Shown: piece by piece, positions 18,689-26,391 of the stretch | Layout of the letters: each line of letters begins with the position of its first letter | Numbering within the stretch: the first letter of the stretch is position 1 | NCBI RefSeq assembly: GCF_016019955.1 | Contig: NZ_JAECRZ010000003.1 | Coordinates: 319,463 to 383,462 of the forward strand | Direction: 5' to 3' | From: Thiosulfatihalobacter marinus | GTDB taxonomy: Bacteria > Pseudomonadota > Alphaproteobacteria > Rhodobacterales > Rhodobacteraceae | Length of the DNA stretch: 64,000 bases | Made by a program: the position numbers and the translations under genes | The notes under the pieces: generated by a model | What the model was told of the DNA's origin: nothing | Databases searched by the model: none | What the model saw: the letters and a program-made list of their open reading frames with translations, nothing else

Positions 18689-20350
18689 ATGACCAAGCGG
18701 ATTGATTTTCAGACCGACCCTTCGCATTACCGCCACTGGAAGGTGGACTATGACGGCCCGGTTGCCAGCCTTTACATGGATGTGGACGAGGATGGCGGGC
18801 TGTTTGACGGCTATCAGCTCAAGCTGAATTCCTATGATCTGGGCGTGGATATCGAACTGGCCGATGTGGTGCAGCGGATGCGGTTCGAACATCCCGAAGT
18901 GAAGGTGGTGGTGATGAAATCCGCCAGGGACAAGGTGTTTTGTGCCGGTGCCAACATCCGCATGCTGGGCGGCGCGGCGCATGGCCACAAGGTGAATTTC
19001 TGCAAGTTCACCAACGAGACCCGCAATGCGTTCGAGGCCGCCGAGGAAGATTCGGGCCAGAAATACATGGCCGCCGTCAAGGGCGCCTGTGCCGGGGGGG
19101 GCTATGAGCTGGCGCTGGCCTGCAACCACATCATGCTGACCGATGACAGCGCCTCGTCGGTGGCGCTGCCCGAGGTGCCGCTGTTGGCGGTGCTGCCGGG
19201 CACCGGCGGGCTGACCCGCGTGACCGACAAGCGCAAGGTGCGGCGGGACCGGGCGGATATTTTCTGCACCATCGAGGAAGGCGTGCGCGGCAAGCGGGCC
19301 AGGGAGTGGCGCTTGGTGGACGAGGTGATTTCCAACGCGAAATTCGACGAGGCTGTCGAGGAGCGCGCCAGGGAATTTGCCGCGGCGTCGCCCAAGCCGG
19401 ACGTGGAAAAGGGCATCGCTCTGACCCCGCTGGCCCGCGAATTCGGCGAGGATGGCAGCGTGGCCTATTCGCTGGTCGAGGTGGCCGTGGACAGGAACGG
19501 GCGCACCGCGACAATCACGCTGCATGGCCCGGAAGACGATGCGCCGTCGGATATGGACGCGTTCACGGCGCAAGGGGCCGGGGCCTATATGCTGCGGCTG
19601 GCGCGCGAACTGGACGACGCGATCCTGCATCTGCGGCTGAACGAGATGGAGCTTGGCTTTTTGATCTTCCGCAGCCAGGGCGACCCCGCAAAACTGCTGG
19701 CGCATGAAAAGCTGTTGCTGGACAATGCCGATCACTGGCTGGCCAACGAGGTGTTGCAATACTGGAAACGGCTGCTCAAGCGGGTCGATGTCACGTCGCG
19801 CTCGATGATGGCGCTGGTCGAGCACGGATCCTGCTTTGCCGGCGTGCTGGCGGAACTGCTGTTCGCGGTGGACCGATCCTACATGATGGAGGACGCGTTC
19901 GAGGGCGACAATCGCCCGATGGCGGCGGTAACGCTGAGCGAAGCGAATTTCGGGCCGATGCCGATGGGCAACGGGCTGACGCGGCTGGAAACCCGGTTTC
20001 TGGGCGAGCCAGAGAGCGTGGACAAGGCCAAAGCCGCCATTGGCGCGGCGCTGGAGGCGGACGAGGCCGATGCCTTGGGCCTGGTGACGGAGATTCTGGA
20101 CGATATCGACTGGGAAGACGAGATCCGCATCGTGACCGAGGAGCGCGCCAGCTTCAGCCCGGATGCGATGACCGGGCTGGAAGCGAACCTGCGCTTTGCC
20201 GGACCGGAAACCATGGAAACCCGGATATTCGGCCGCCTGACGGCCTGGCAGAACTGGATCTTCAACCGCCCGAACGCGGTGGGGGCCGAGGGCGCGTTGC
20301 AGCGCTATGGCACCGGCGTGCGCGGCAAGTACGACATGGAACGTGTGTGA
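18689..20350 (+). CDS. boxC: 2,3-Epoxybenzoyl-CoA dihydrolase
   Basis: A 553-residue enzyme of the crotonase superfamily. BoxC opens the ring of 2,3-epoxybenzoyl-CoA by hydrolysis to 3,4-dehydroadipyl-CoA semialdehyde and formate. Two crotonase-like halves are present; the first holds VFCAGANIRMLGG and KGACAGGGYELALACN. Length and the start MTKRIDFQTDPSHYRHW are normal for the family. ATG 18689 follows a GAGGAAG ribosome site; a longer in-frame start would cover the operators. Formate released by this step could feed the FDH encoded 17 kb away. Confidence 0.95.
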   Translation: MTKRIDFQTDPSHYRHWKVDYDGPVASLYMDVDEDGGLFDGYQLKLNSYDLGVDIELADVVQRMRFEHPEVKVVVMKSARDKVFCAGANIRMLGGAAHGHKVNFCKFTNETRNAFEAAEEDSGQKYMAAVKGACAGGGYELALACNHIMLTDDSASSVALPEVPLLAVLPGTGGLTRVTDKRKVRRDRADIFCTIEEGVRGKRAREWRLVDEVISNAKFDEAVEERAREFAAASPKPDVEKGIALTPLAREFGEDGSVAYSLVEVAVDRNGRTATITLHGPEDDAPSDMDAFTAQGAGAYMLRLARELDDAILHLRLNEMELGFLIFRSQGDPAKLLAHEKLLLDNADHWLANEVLQYWKRLLKRVDVTSRSMMALVEHGSCFAGVLAELLFAVDRSYMMEDAFEGDNRPMAAVTLSEANFGPMPMGNGLTRLETRFLGEPESVDKAKAAIGAALEADEADALGLVTEILDDIDWEDEIRIVTEERASFSPDAMTGLEANLRFAGPETMETRIFGRLTAWQNWIFNRPNAVGAEGALQRYGTGVRGKYDMERV

Positions 20351-20359
20351 CGAAGGAGC

Positions 20360-20380
20360 GGTGCGCAGGATCTGCGCACC
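20360..20380 (+). other. Intercistronic hairpin boxC-boxB
   Basis: A perfect 8-base stem GGTGCGCA/TGCGCACC with loop GGATC follows the boxC stop by 9 bases. It has no T-run, so it is more likely an mRNA processing or stability element than a terminator. Confidence 0.6.
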
Positions 20381-20437
20381 CTGCGACAGCCTGTAGGGTG
20401 TGCCCGGGGGCGCACCATCCCAATGAGGAGACCCCAA

Positions 20438-21889
20438 ATGCTTGATTTGATCAATGTAAGCTACGACACCCAGATTCCCAACAACGTTGGGCTGTCGTCG
20501 GACAAGAAGGTATTGAAGGCGCTGGAGAAATGGCATCCCGGCTATATCAACTGGTGGAACGACCTGATCCCGCAGCAGTTCCAGAAATCGATGGTCTATC
20601 TGCGCACCGCCGTGAGCGTGGATCCCAAGGGATGGGCCAAGTTCGACTATGTGAAGATGCCGGAATACCGCTGGGGCGTGCTGCTGGCACCCGAGGTCGA
20701 AGGCCGCACCATTCCCTGTGGCGAGCATAGGGGCCAGCCTGCCTGGCAGGAAGTTCCCGGCGAATACCGCAACCTGATGAAGCGCCTGATCGTGATCCAG
20801 GGCGACACCGAGCCGGGATCGGTGGAACAGCAGCGTTTCCTGGGTCTGACCGCGCCGTCGTTGTATGACATGCGCAACCTGTTCCAGGTGAATGTCGAAG
20901 AGGGCCGTCACCTGTGGGCGATGGTTTACCTGCTTCAGAAATACTTTGGCCGCGACGGGCGCGAAGAGGCGGATGACATGCTGCGCCGCTCGTCGGGCAG
21001 TGAAGAGGCACCGCGGATGCTGGGCGCGTTCAACGAGGAAACGCCGGACTGGCTGTCGTTCTTCATGTTCACCTATTTCACCGACCGGGACGGCAAGATG
21101 CAGCTGGAATCGCTGGCACAATCGGGTTTTGACCCGCTAAGCCGCACCTGCCGTTTCATGCTGACCGAAGAGGCGCACCACATGTTCGTGGGTGAAACCG
21201 GAGTGGGCCGCACGATCGAGCGCACCTGCCAGGTGATGAACGAGCATGGCATCACCGACCCCTACGACACCGACCGCATTCGCGGTCTGGGGGTGATCGA
21301 CCTGCCGCTGATCCAGAAGAAGCTGAACCTGCATTACACGCTTAGCCTGGACCTGTTCGGACAGGAGGTTTCGACCAACGCCGCCAACGCGTTCAACGCG
21401 GGCATCAAGGGGCGGTATCAGGAGAACAGGATCGATGACGACCACATGTTGCAGAGCGACACCTATGTCGTGTGGGACATGGTGGACGGCAAGGCGGTAC
21501 AGCGCGAAGTGCCCGCGCTGACGGCGATCAACATGCGCCTGCGCGACGATTATACCCGTGACGCGGCGGGCGGTGTGGGCCGCTGGAACAAGATCATTGC
21601 CAAGGCGGGGATTGATTTCGAGCTGAAGCTGCCGCACGAGGCGTTCCACCGCAAGATCGGCGTTTTCTCGGGCCACAATTTCGATCCCGAGGGCCAGATC
21701 GTAACGGGTGCGGACTATGATGCGGGCCTGCCGGGCTGGCTGCCGACCCATGCGGATGGCGATTTCATCCAGTCGTTGATGAAACCCTGCCTGGAGCCGG
21801 GCCAGTATGCCCGCTGGATCGCGCCGCCCAAGGTGGGGATCGACAACAAGCCGGGCGACTTTGAATATGTAAAGTTGCATATGGCATAA
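20438..21889 (+). CDS. boxB: Benzoyl-CoA 2,3-epoxidase, oxygenase subunit
   Basis: A 483-residue class I di-iron oxygenase that adds one oxygen atom to benzoyl-CoA, taking electrons from BoxA. The iron-binding ExxH motifs are visible in VEEGRHLW (Glu 154/155, His 158) and TEEAHHMF (Glu 244/245, His 247/248). The start MLDLINVSYDTQIPNN follows GAGGAG. Length matches characterised BoxB. It lies between boxC and a small Cys-rich gene, with hairpins on both sides. Confidence 0.95.
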   Translation: MLDLINVSYDTQIPNNVGLSSDKKVLKALEKWHPGYINWWNDLIPQQFQKSMVYLRTAVSVDPKGWAKFDYVKMPEYRWGVLLAPEVEGRTIPCGEHRGQPAWQEVPGEYRNLMKRLIVIQGDTEPGSVEQQRFLGLTAPSLYDMRNLFQVNVEEGRHLWAMVYLLQKYFGRDGREEADDMLRRSSGSEEAPRMLGAFNEETPDWLSFFMFTYFTDRDGKMQLESLAQSGFDPLSRTCRFMLTEEAHHMFVGETGVGRTIERTCQVMNEHGITDPYDTDRIRGLGVIDLPLIQKKLNLHYTLSLDLFGQEVSTNAANAFNAGIKGRYQENRIDDDHMLQSDTYVVWDMVDGKAVQREVPALTAINMRLRDDYTRDAAGGVGRWNKIIAKAGIDFELKLPHEAFHRKIGVFSGHNFDPEGQIVTGADYDAGLPGWLPTHADGDFIQSLMKPCLEPGQYARWIAPPKVGIDNKPGDFEYVKLHMA

Positions 21890-21895
21890 AACCGG

Positions 21896-21922
21896 CGCCG
21901 GACGGGGATGACCTGTCCGGCG
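21896..21922 (+). other. Intercistronic hairpin after boxB
   Basis: A perfect 8-base stem CGCCGGAC/GTCCGGCG begins 7 bases after the boxB stop. There is no T-run. As with the boxC-boxB hairpin, a stability or processing role for the boxB message is likely. Confidence 0.6.
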
Positions 21923-21942
21923 AAACCGTGTAGGGTGAAGAC

Positions 21943-22113
21943 ATGAGAATCGATCGCAATATCGGACATGCCCCGCGCGTCCAGGCCATTGGCCGCAAGC
22001 TGATGGAAACGCCGCTGCGCTGTGTGGATTGTACCGAATGCAAGGGCCTGTGCCAGGAGCTGATTGACGTTCTGATGCTGCCCGACATGGTTCTGAAGGC
22101 AAAGGACGGCTGA
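21943..22113 (+). CDS. Small Cys-rich protein between boxB and boxA
   Basis: A 56-residue protein starting MRIDRNIGHAPRVQAIG and ending DMVLKAKDG. The centre PLRCVDCTECKGLCQEL has four Cys in the pattern C-x2-C-x2-C-x3-C, close to a single ferredoxin-type cluster motif or a zinc site. A GGGTGAAG ribosome site precedes the ATG. Codon use matches the neighbours and the gene fits exactly between boxB and boxA in the same direction. I do not recognise a named family. A role in Fe-S or electron transfer to the epoxidase, or its assembly, is suggested by position and Cys pattern only. Confidence 0.75.
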   Translation: MRIDRNIGHAPRVQAIGRKLMETPLRCVDCTECKGLCQELIDVLMLPDMVLKAKDG

Positions 22114-22170
22114 CACCGCTCTGCGCCCTGCCCCACACTCTGACAGACCTTTGACCTGGAGCGCCCTTTC

Positions 22171-23358
22171 GTGACCCAGCCGATAAAACAACACCTGATC
22201 GACCCGGAAATCTGCATTCGCTGTTACACCTGCGAGATGACCTGTCCCGTCGGTGCGATCCAGCATGACGACACCAATGTCGTTGTCGATCCCGACATTT
22301 GTGAATTCTGCATGGATTGCATTCCGGTCTGTCCCACCGGGTCGATCGACGAATGGCGGGTGGTGGACACGGCCTATTCGCTGGAAGCGCAATATGGCTG
22401 GGACGAACTGCCCGAACAGGCCGAGATCGGCGGCGGTGACACCGACGAGGCCGAGGCGCTGGACCCGGCGATTGCCGCGTTGCTGGAGGATGCCCACAAG
22501 GGCGCGGGCGGCAAGGCGCGCGCGCCGGCCAGCGCGGCGCGGCCCAGCATCAACCTGTATACCATCGCCAGGCCGGCGACGGCGACGGTGCAGGGCAATT
22601 TCCGGCTGACGGCGCGCGATGCCGGAACCGATATCCGGCTGGTGATCCTGAATGTCGACGGGCAGGCCTTTCCGGTGCTGGAGGGCCAGACCATCGGCAT
22701 TATCCCCCCCGGAACGGATGCGACCGGCAAGCCGCACCTGCCGCGCCTGTATTCCGTATCCAGCCCGCGCGACGGCGAGCGGCCGAATTATGGCAATGTC
22801 TCGCTGACCGTAAAGCGCGAGGCGCATGGCGTTGCTTCGAATTTCATCTGCGATCTGAAGGCGGGCGACAGGGTGCAGGTGACAGGGCCGTTTGGCGCGA
22901 CCTTCCTGATGCCGGATGATCCCGAGGCGCGGCTGCTGATGATCTGCACCGGCACCGGATCGGCGCCGATGCGGGCCTTTACCCAGCGCAGGGCGCGCAC
23001 GGTGGGCAACAGATCGGGCGGCATGACCATGTTCTTTGGCGCGCGCTCGCCCGAGGAACTGCCGTATTTCGGCCCGCTCAAGAAGCTGCCGGAAACGCTT
23101 TTGAAAACCCATATGGTGTTTTCGCGCCTGCCGGATCAGCCAAAGGAATACGTGCAGGACCGGATGATGGCCGAGGAAGAGGCGGTGGCCGCATTGTTGG
23201 CCGATCCCAGGACCCACATTTACATCTGCGGGCTGCGCGGCATGGAGGAAGGGGTGGAAAAGACCCTGACCAATATCGCCGAAAGCATCGGCACGCCCTG
23301 GGCGGCGTTGCGGGACACGATGCGCGAAGAAGGCCGGTATCACGTGGAGACCTATTGA
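22171..23358 (+). CDS. boxA: Benzoyl-CoA 2,3-epoxidase, reductase subunit
   Basis: A 395-residue iron-sulfur flavoprotein that passes electrons from NADPH to BoxB. Two ferredoxin 4Fe-4S motifs occupy the N-terminus (CIRCYTCEMTCP and CEFCMDCIPVCP), followed by an Ala-rich linker and a ferredoxin-NADP reductase domain (RLYSVSSPRDG for flavin; ICTGTGSAPMRAF for NADPH; ending YHVETY). The start codon is GTG at 22171. It is followed directly by a thioesterase gene. Confidence 0.95.
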   Translation: MTQPIKQHLIDPEICIRCYTCEMTCPVGAIQHDDTNVVVDPDICEFCMDCIPVCPTGSIDEWRVVDTAYSLEAQYGWDELPEQAEIGGGDTDEAEALDPAIAALLEDAHKGAGGKARAPASAARPSINLYTIARPATATVQGNFRLTARDAGTDIRLVILNVDGQAFPVLEGQTIGIIPPGTDATGKPHLPRLYSVSSPRDGERPNYGNVSLTVKREAHGVASNFICDLKAGDRVQVTGPFGATFLMPDDPEARLLMICTGTGSAPMRAFTQRRARTVGNRSGGMTMFFGARSPEELPYFGPLKKLPETLLKTHMVFSRLPDQPKEYVQDRMMAEEEAVAALLADPRTHIYICGLRGMEEGVEKTLTNIAESIGTPWAALRDTMREEGRYHVETY

Positions 23359-23793
23359 ATGGGCGCGGCACCGGCGTTCACCCATGAGATCCGCGTGACA
23401 TGGGGCGACTGTGATCCCGCGAAAATCGTCTATACCGCGCGCATCCCGTGGTTCGCGCTGGATGCGATCAACGCCTGGTGGGAGGCGCATCTGGGCGGCG
23501 ACGGCTGGTTCCAGATGGAGCTTGACCGCAATGTCGGCACGCCCTTTGTGCATATGAGCCTGGATTTTCACAGCCCGATCACACCGCGCCACCGGCTGAA
23601 GTGCCAGGTGGATCCGATCGCGCTTGGCGAAAGCTCGATCCGGTTCCGGGTGCTGGGCCGGCAGGACGGTGTCTTGTGTTTCTCCGGTGAATTTGTTTGT
23701 GTGTTCATTGTGGCGGACCAGTTTCGGAAACAGGCCGTGCCAGGCGACATCCGGGAGATCGTGACGCCTTTTTTGGTGGCGAAAAACGCATGA
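23359..23793 (+). CDS. Acyl-CoA thioesterase, hotdog fold (4-hydroxybenzoyl-CoA type)
   Basis: A 144-residue hotdog-fold protein. The motif VTWGDCDPAKIVYTARIPWF carries the catalytic Asp of the 4-hydroxybenzoyl-CoA thioesterase family. It starts on the base after the boxA stop. It probably relieves trapped aromatic CoA-thioesters and recycles CoA when ring cleavage lags; the exact substrate is not proved. Confidence 0.88.
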   Translation: MGAAPAFTHEIRVTWGDCDPAKIVYTARIPWFALDAINAWWEAHLGGDGWFQMELDRNVGTPFVHMSLDFHSPITPRHRLKCQVDPIALGESSIRFRVLGRQDGVLCFSGEFVCVFIVADQFRKQAVPGDIREIVTPFLVAKNA

Positions 23794-23800
23794 TATTGCA
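23788..23800. promoter_or_regulatory. Degenerate box-type operator before boxR
   Basis: GCATGATATTGCA differs from the repeated box motif GCATTATNNTGCA by one base. It overlaps the thioesterase stop and lies about 100 bases before boxR in a short AT-rich gap that could hold a boxR promoter. It may mediate autoregulation. Confidence 0.45.
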
Positions 23801-23898
23801 GCTTTGCCCCTGATCTGCGCCCAATTTGATTGATTGCCCGGCATTTCCGCGCTAATTTTTGCACTATCTTACACCCTTCAGGGCACGAGCGCGGGACG

Positions 23899-24816
23899 AT
23901 GGCGGAGATCACCAATTTCAGGGGCGACACCCAGCCGGTGGAACAGATGTCGTCGATCGACCGGGCGGTGCAACAGCTGATCCTGCGGGTGGGCGACCGG
24001 GTGCGCAAGGCGCGCGAGCGCAAGGGCATTCCGCGCCGGGTTCTGTCAGAGCGGTCCGGCGTCAGCCCGCGCTATCTGGCGCAGCTGGAGGCCGGGGCCG
24101 GGAATATCTCCATCGGACTGTTGGAACGGGTGGCGATCGCGCTGGATCACCGGATCGAGTGGTTCGTGGGCGAGGAAGACCCGTGGACATCCGAGGTGGT
24201 GAAGATGGCGAGCCAGTTCCAGACCGCCGACAAGGCCACGCAACAGGCGGTTATGGCGCTGCTGAGCAGTTCCGGGCCGGGCCAGCAAAAGGCACAGCGT
24301 ATCTGCCTGCTGGGGCTGCGCGGGGCGGGAAAATCCACGCTGGGGCGAATGACGGGCGAAGCGCTGGACCTGCCGTTCCTGGAACTGAACCGCGAGATCG
24401 AGGATCACAGCGGGATGCCGGTTTCCGAGGTGATGGCACTGTATGGGCAGGAAGGGTATCGCAAGCTGGAGTCGCAGGCGTTGCAGCGGGTGATCGCCAC
24501 CCATGACAGCGTGATCCTGGCGGTTGCGGGCGGCATCGTGGCCGAACCGATGACGTATAACGCGCTGCTCAGCCATTTCCACACGGTCTGGCTCAAGGCC
24601 AGCCCGGAAGAGCATATGGGGCGGGTACAGGCGCAGGGCGATGACCGGCCGATGGCGGGCAATCCCGAGGCGATGGAACAGCTGCGCGCCCTGCTGAGCA
24701 GCCGCGAGCCGCTGTATGACCGGGCCGATGCGCGGCTGGACACCACTGGCAACACGTTGCAGCAATCGACGCAGGCGCTGGTGGCGCTGATCGAAAGCGA
24801 AGGTTTTTTGGGATAG
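23899..24816 (+). CDS. boxR: Benzoyl-CoA-responsive regulator BoxR
   Basis: A 305-residue repressor-type regulator. The N-terminal XRE helix-turn-helix (residues ~30-90; GVSPRYLAQLEAGAGNISI) is joined to a shikimate-kinase-like domain with an intact-looking P-loop GLRGAGKST (about 140-148). This domain senses benzoyl-CoA in known BoxR/BzdR proteins and does not need kinase activity. Start ATG 23899 is chosen since the in-frame extension upstream covers AT-rich promoter-like DNA. It closes the box cluster and likely controls the operator sites listed here. Confidence 0.93.
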   Translation: MAEITNFRGDTQPVEQMSSIDRAVQQLILRVGDRVRKARERKGIPRRVLSERSGVSPRYLAQLEAGAGNISIGLLERVAIALDHRIEWFVGEEDPWTSEVVKMASQFQTADKATQQAVMALLSSSGPGQQKAQRICLLGLRGAGKSTLGRMTGEALDLPFLELNREIEDHSGMPVSEVMALYGQEGYRKLESQALQRVIATHDSVILAVAGGIVAEPMTYNALLSHFHTVWLKASPEEHMGRVQAQGDDRPMAGNPEAMEQLRALLSSREPLYDRADARLDTTGNTLQQSTQALVALIESEGFLG

Positions 24817-24846
24817 GTCGGGCCGGGCGCTGCCGGGGGTTTACCG

Positions 24847-25632
24847 CTACTCGAAGACCGGCTTGCGCTTTTCCAGAAAGGACAGCACCCCTTCGGCATA
24901 GTCGGGGTGCGACCCGGCGATGCCCTGCAAGGCGGCCTCCTGTTTCAGATAGTCATCCAGATCGGTTGCCGTGGCAACGGCGGTCATCGCCTGCTTGATA
25001 CAGGCCAGCGCGGTGCGCGGCGTGGCGGCCAGCCTGGCGCAAAGCGCCGCCGTTTCGTCGCGCAGCGCCGGGTCCGGCACGGCCTTCCAGATCATGCCCA
25101 TCGCGGCGGCCTCGTCCGCCGGGATCGCCTCGCCCAGCATCAGCGCCGCCTTGGCGCGCGGCAGACCGAGGCTGTTCACCAGCGCCAGACCACCGCCGGC
25201 ATCCACCGACAGCCCGACCCTGGAAAAGGACTGGATGAACTTTGCCGATTGCGCGGCGACCACGATATCGCAGGCCAGCGCAAACGAGGCCCCTGCCCCG
25301 GCGGCAACGCCATTGACGCTGGCGACCACGGGTTTGGGTGTATTGGCGATGGCGCGCACGATCGGGTGGAACAGTTCGATCTGGATCGCCTCGACATCAA
25401 AGGGCTCGGTGCGCCCGCGCGGATCGCGCTCGCCCAGATCCTGCCCGGCACAAAAGCCGCGCCCGGCCCCGGTGAGGCAGATCACGCGGACCGCGTCGTC
25501 GGTGGCGACGGTTTCGAATGCGCCGCGCAGCGCCAGCAGCAGGTCGCGGGTGATGGCGTTCAGCCGGTCGGGCCGGTTGAGCGTGAGCGTGGCGACACCA
25601 TCGGCGACGCGGATCAATACGGGTTCGGTCAT
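24847..25632 (-). CDS. Enoyl-CoA hydratase/isomerase, PaaG-like
   Basis: A 261-residue crotonase. The oxyanion segment GRGFCAGQDLGERDP and VNGVAAGAGASFALACDIV, with Asp in SVDAGGG, resemble PaaG, the isomerase that converts ring-epoxide phenylacetyl-CoA to the oxepin, and its beta-oxidation relatives. It is a single gene converging on boxR. It could serve the lower part of benzoate or phenylacetate breakdown; no other paa genes are in the window. Confidence 0.88.
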   Translation of the reverse strand: MTEPVLIRVADGVATLTLNRPDRLNAITRDLLLALRGAFETVATDDAVRVICLTGAGRGFCAGQDLGERDPRGRTEPFDVEAIQIELFHPIVRAIANTPKPVVASVNGVAAGAGASFALACDIVVAAQSAKFIQSFSRVGLSVDAGGGLALVNSLGLPRAKAALMLGEAIPADEAAAMGMIWKAVPDPALRDETAALCARLAATPRTALACIKQAMTAVATATDLDDYLKQEAALQGIAGSHPDYAEGVLSFLEKRKPVFE

Positions 25633-25698
25633 GTCGGCTCCTCTTGTCTACGCGATAGCGCAGATTGGCGGAGGCACAAAGCCAAAATGGCGCGCCGC

Positions 25699-26391
25699 TC
25701 AGCCAAGATAGGCACGCAGCGCCGGGGGCGGGTTGTCCAGAAGCGTGGCGGTGTCCTGTGGCGGCAGGGCCTGCCCCCGGGCGACCAGCACGGTGTGCGG
25801 GGCGATGCGGCGGGCATCGGCGGGATCGTGGCTGACCATCAGCAGCGTGGCGCCGGACCCCTCCAGAAGCGCCGCCACCAGATCCAGCATCTCGCGCTTC
25901 AGCGCCGGGCCAAGCGCGGCAAAGGGTTCGTCCAGCAGGACCAGCGGGCGATCCTGTACCAGCACGCGGGCCAGCGCGACGCGGCTTTGCTGCCCCCCCG
26001 ACAGCGCGGCGGGCCTGCGTGCGCCCATGCCCGTCAGGCCAACCCGGTCGAGCGCCCGAGCGACATGGCGGGTGTCGCCGGCGTCAAGCCGCAGATCGGG
26101 GCGCAGGCCCAGGCCGACATTCTGTGTCACCGTCAGGTGCGGGAACAGGTTGTTGTCCTGAAACAGCATCGCCACGGGGCGCGCGCCCGGCGCGGCGTCG
26201 GTGATGTCGGCGCCGTTCCACAAAACGCGCCCTCCCGAGGGATCGAAAAACCCGGCAATCACCGACAAAAGCGTGGACTTGCCCGCCCCGGATGGCCCGA
26301 TCACCGCGACGCGCGCGCCGGTCGGGACCGTCAGGTTGGCGGCCAGGTGAAAATCGCCCTGGTCGATGCGCAGGTTGTCAAGCGTCAGCAA
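25699..26391 (-). CDS. thiQ: Thiamine ABC transporter, ATP-binding protein
   Basis: A 230-residue ABC ATPase with Walker [10 protein letters not shown] (around residue 33), signature [15 protein letters not shown] and Walker [14 protein letters not shown]. It overlaps the thiP stop by 14 bases and is last in thiBPQ. It powers uptake of thiamine and its phosphates. Confidence 0.93.
   Translation of the reverse strand: MLTLDNLRIDQGDFHLAANLTVPTGARVAVIGPSGAGKSTLLSVIAGFFDPSGGRVLWNGADITDAAPGARPVAMLFQDNNLFPHLTVTQNVGLGLRPDLRLDAGDTRHVARALDRVGLTGMGARRPAALSGGQQSRVALARVLVQDRPLVLLDEPFAALGPALKREMLDLVAALLEGSGATLLMVSHDPADARRIAPHTVLVARGQALPPQDTATLLDNPPPALRAYLG

Noticed and set aside
18611..21121. 836-codon minus-strand frame across boxC and boxB
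   Set aside because: It crosses two well-defined plus-strand genes and an operator; composition (Arg/His/Gln rich) is that of antisense GC-rich DNA.
21715..23844. 709-codon minus-strand frame under boxA and the thioesterase gene
   Set aside because: Antisense shadow; covers the small Cys-rich gene and two hairpins and lacks a plausible start.
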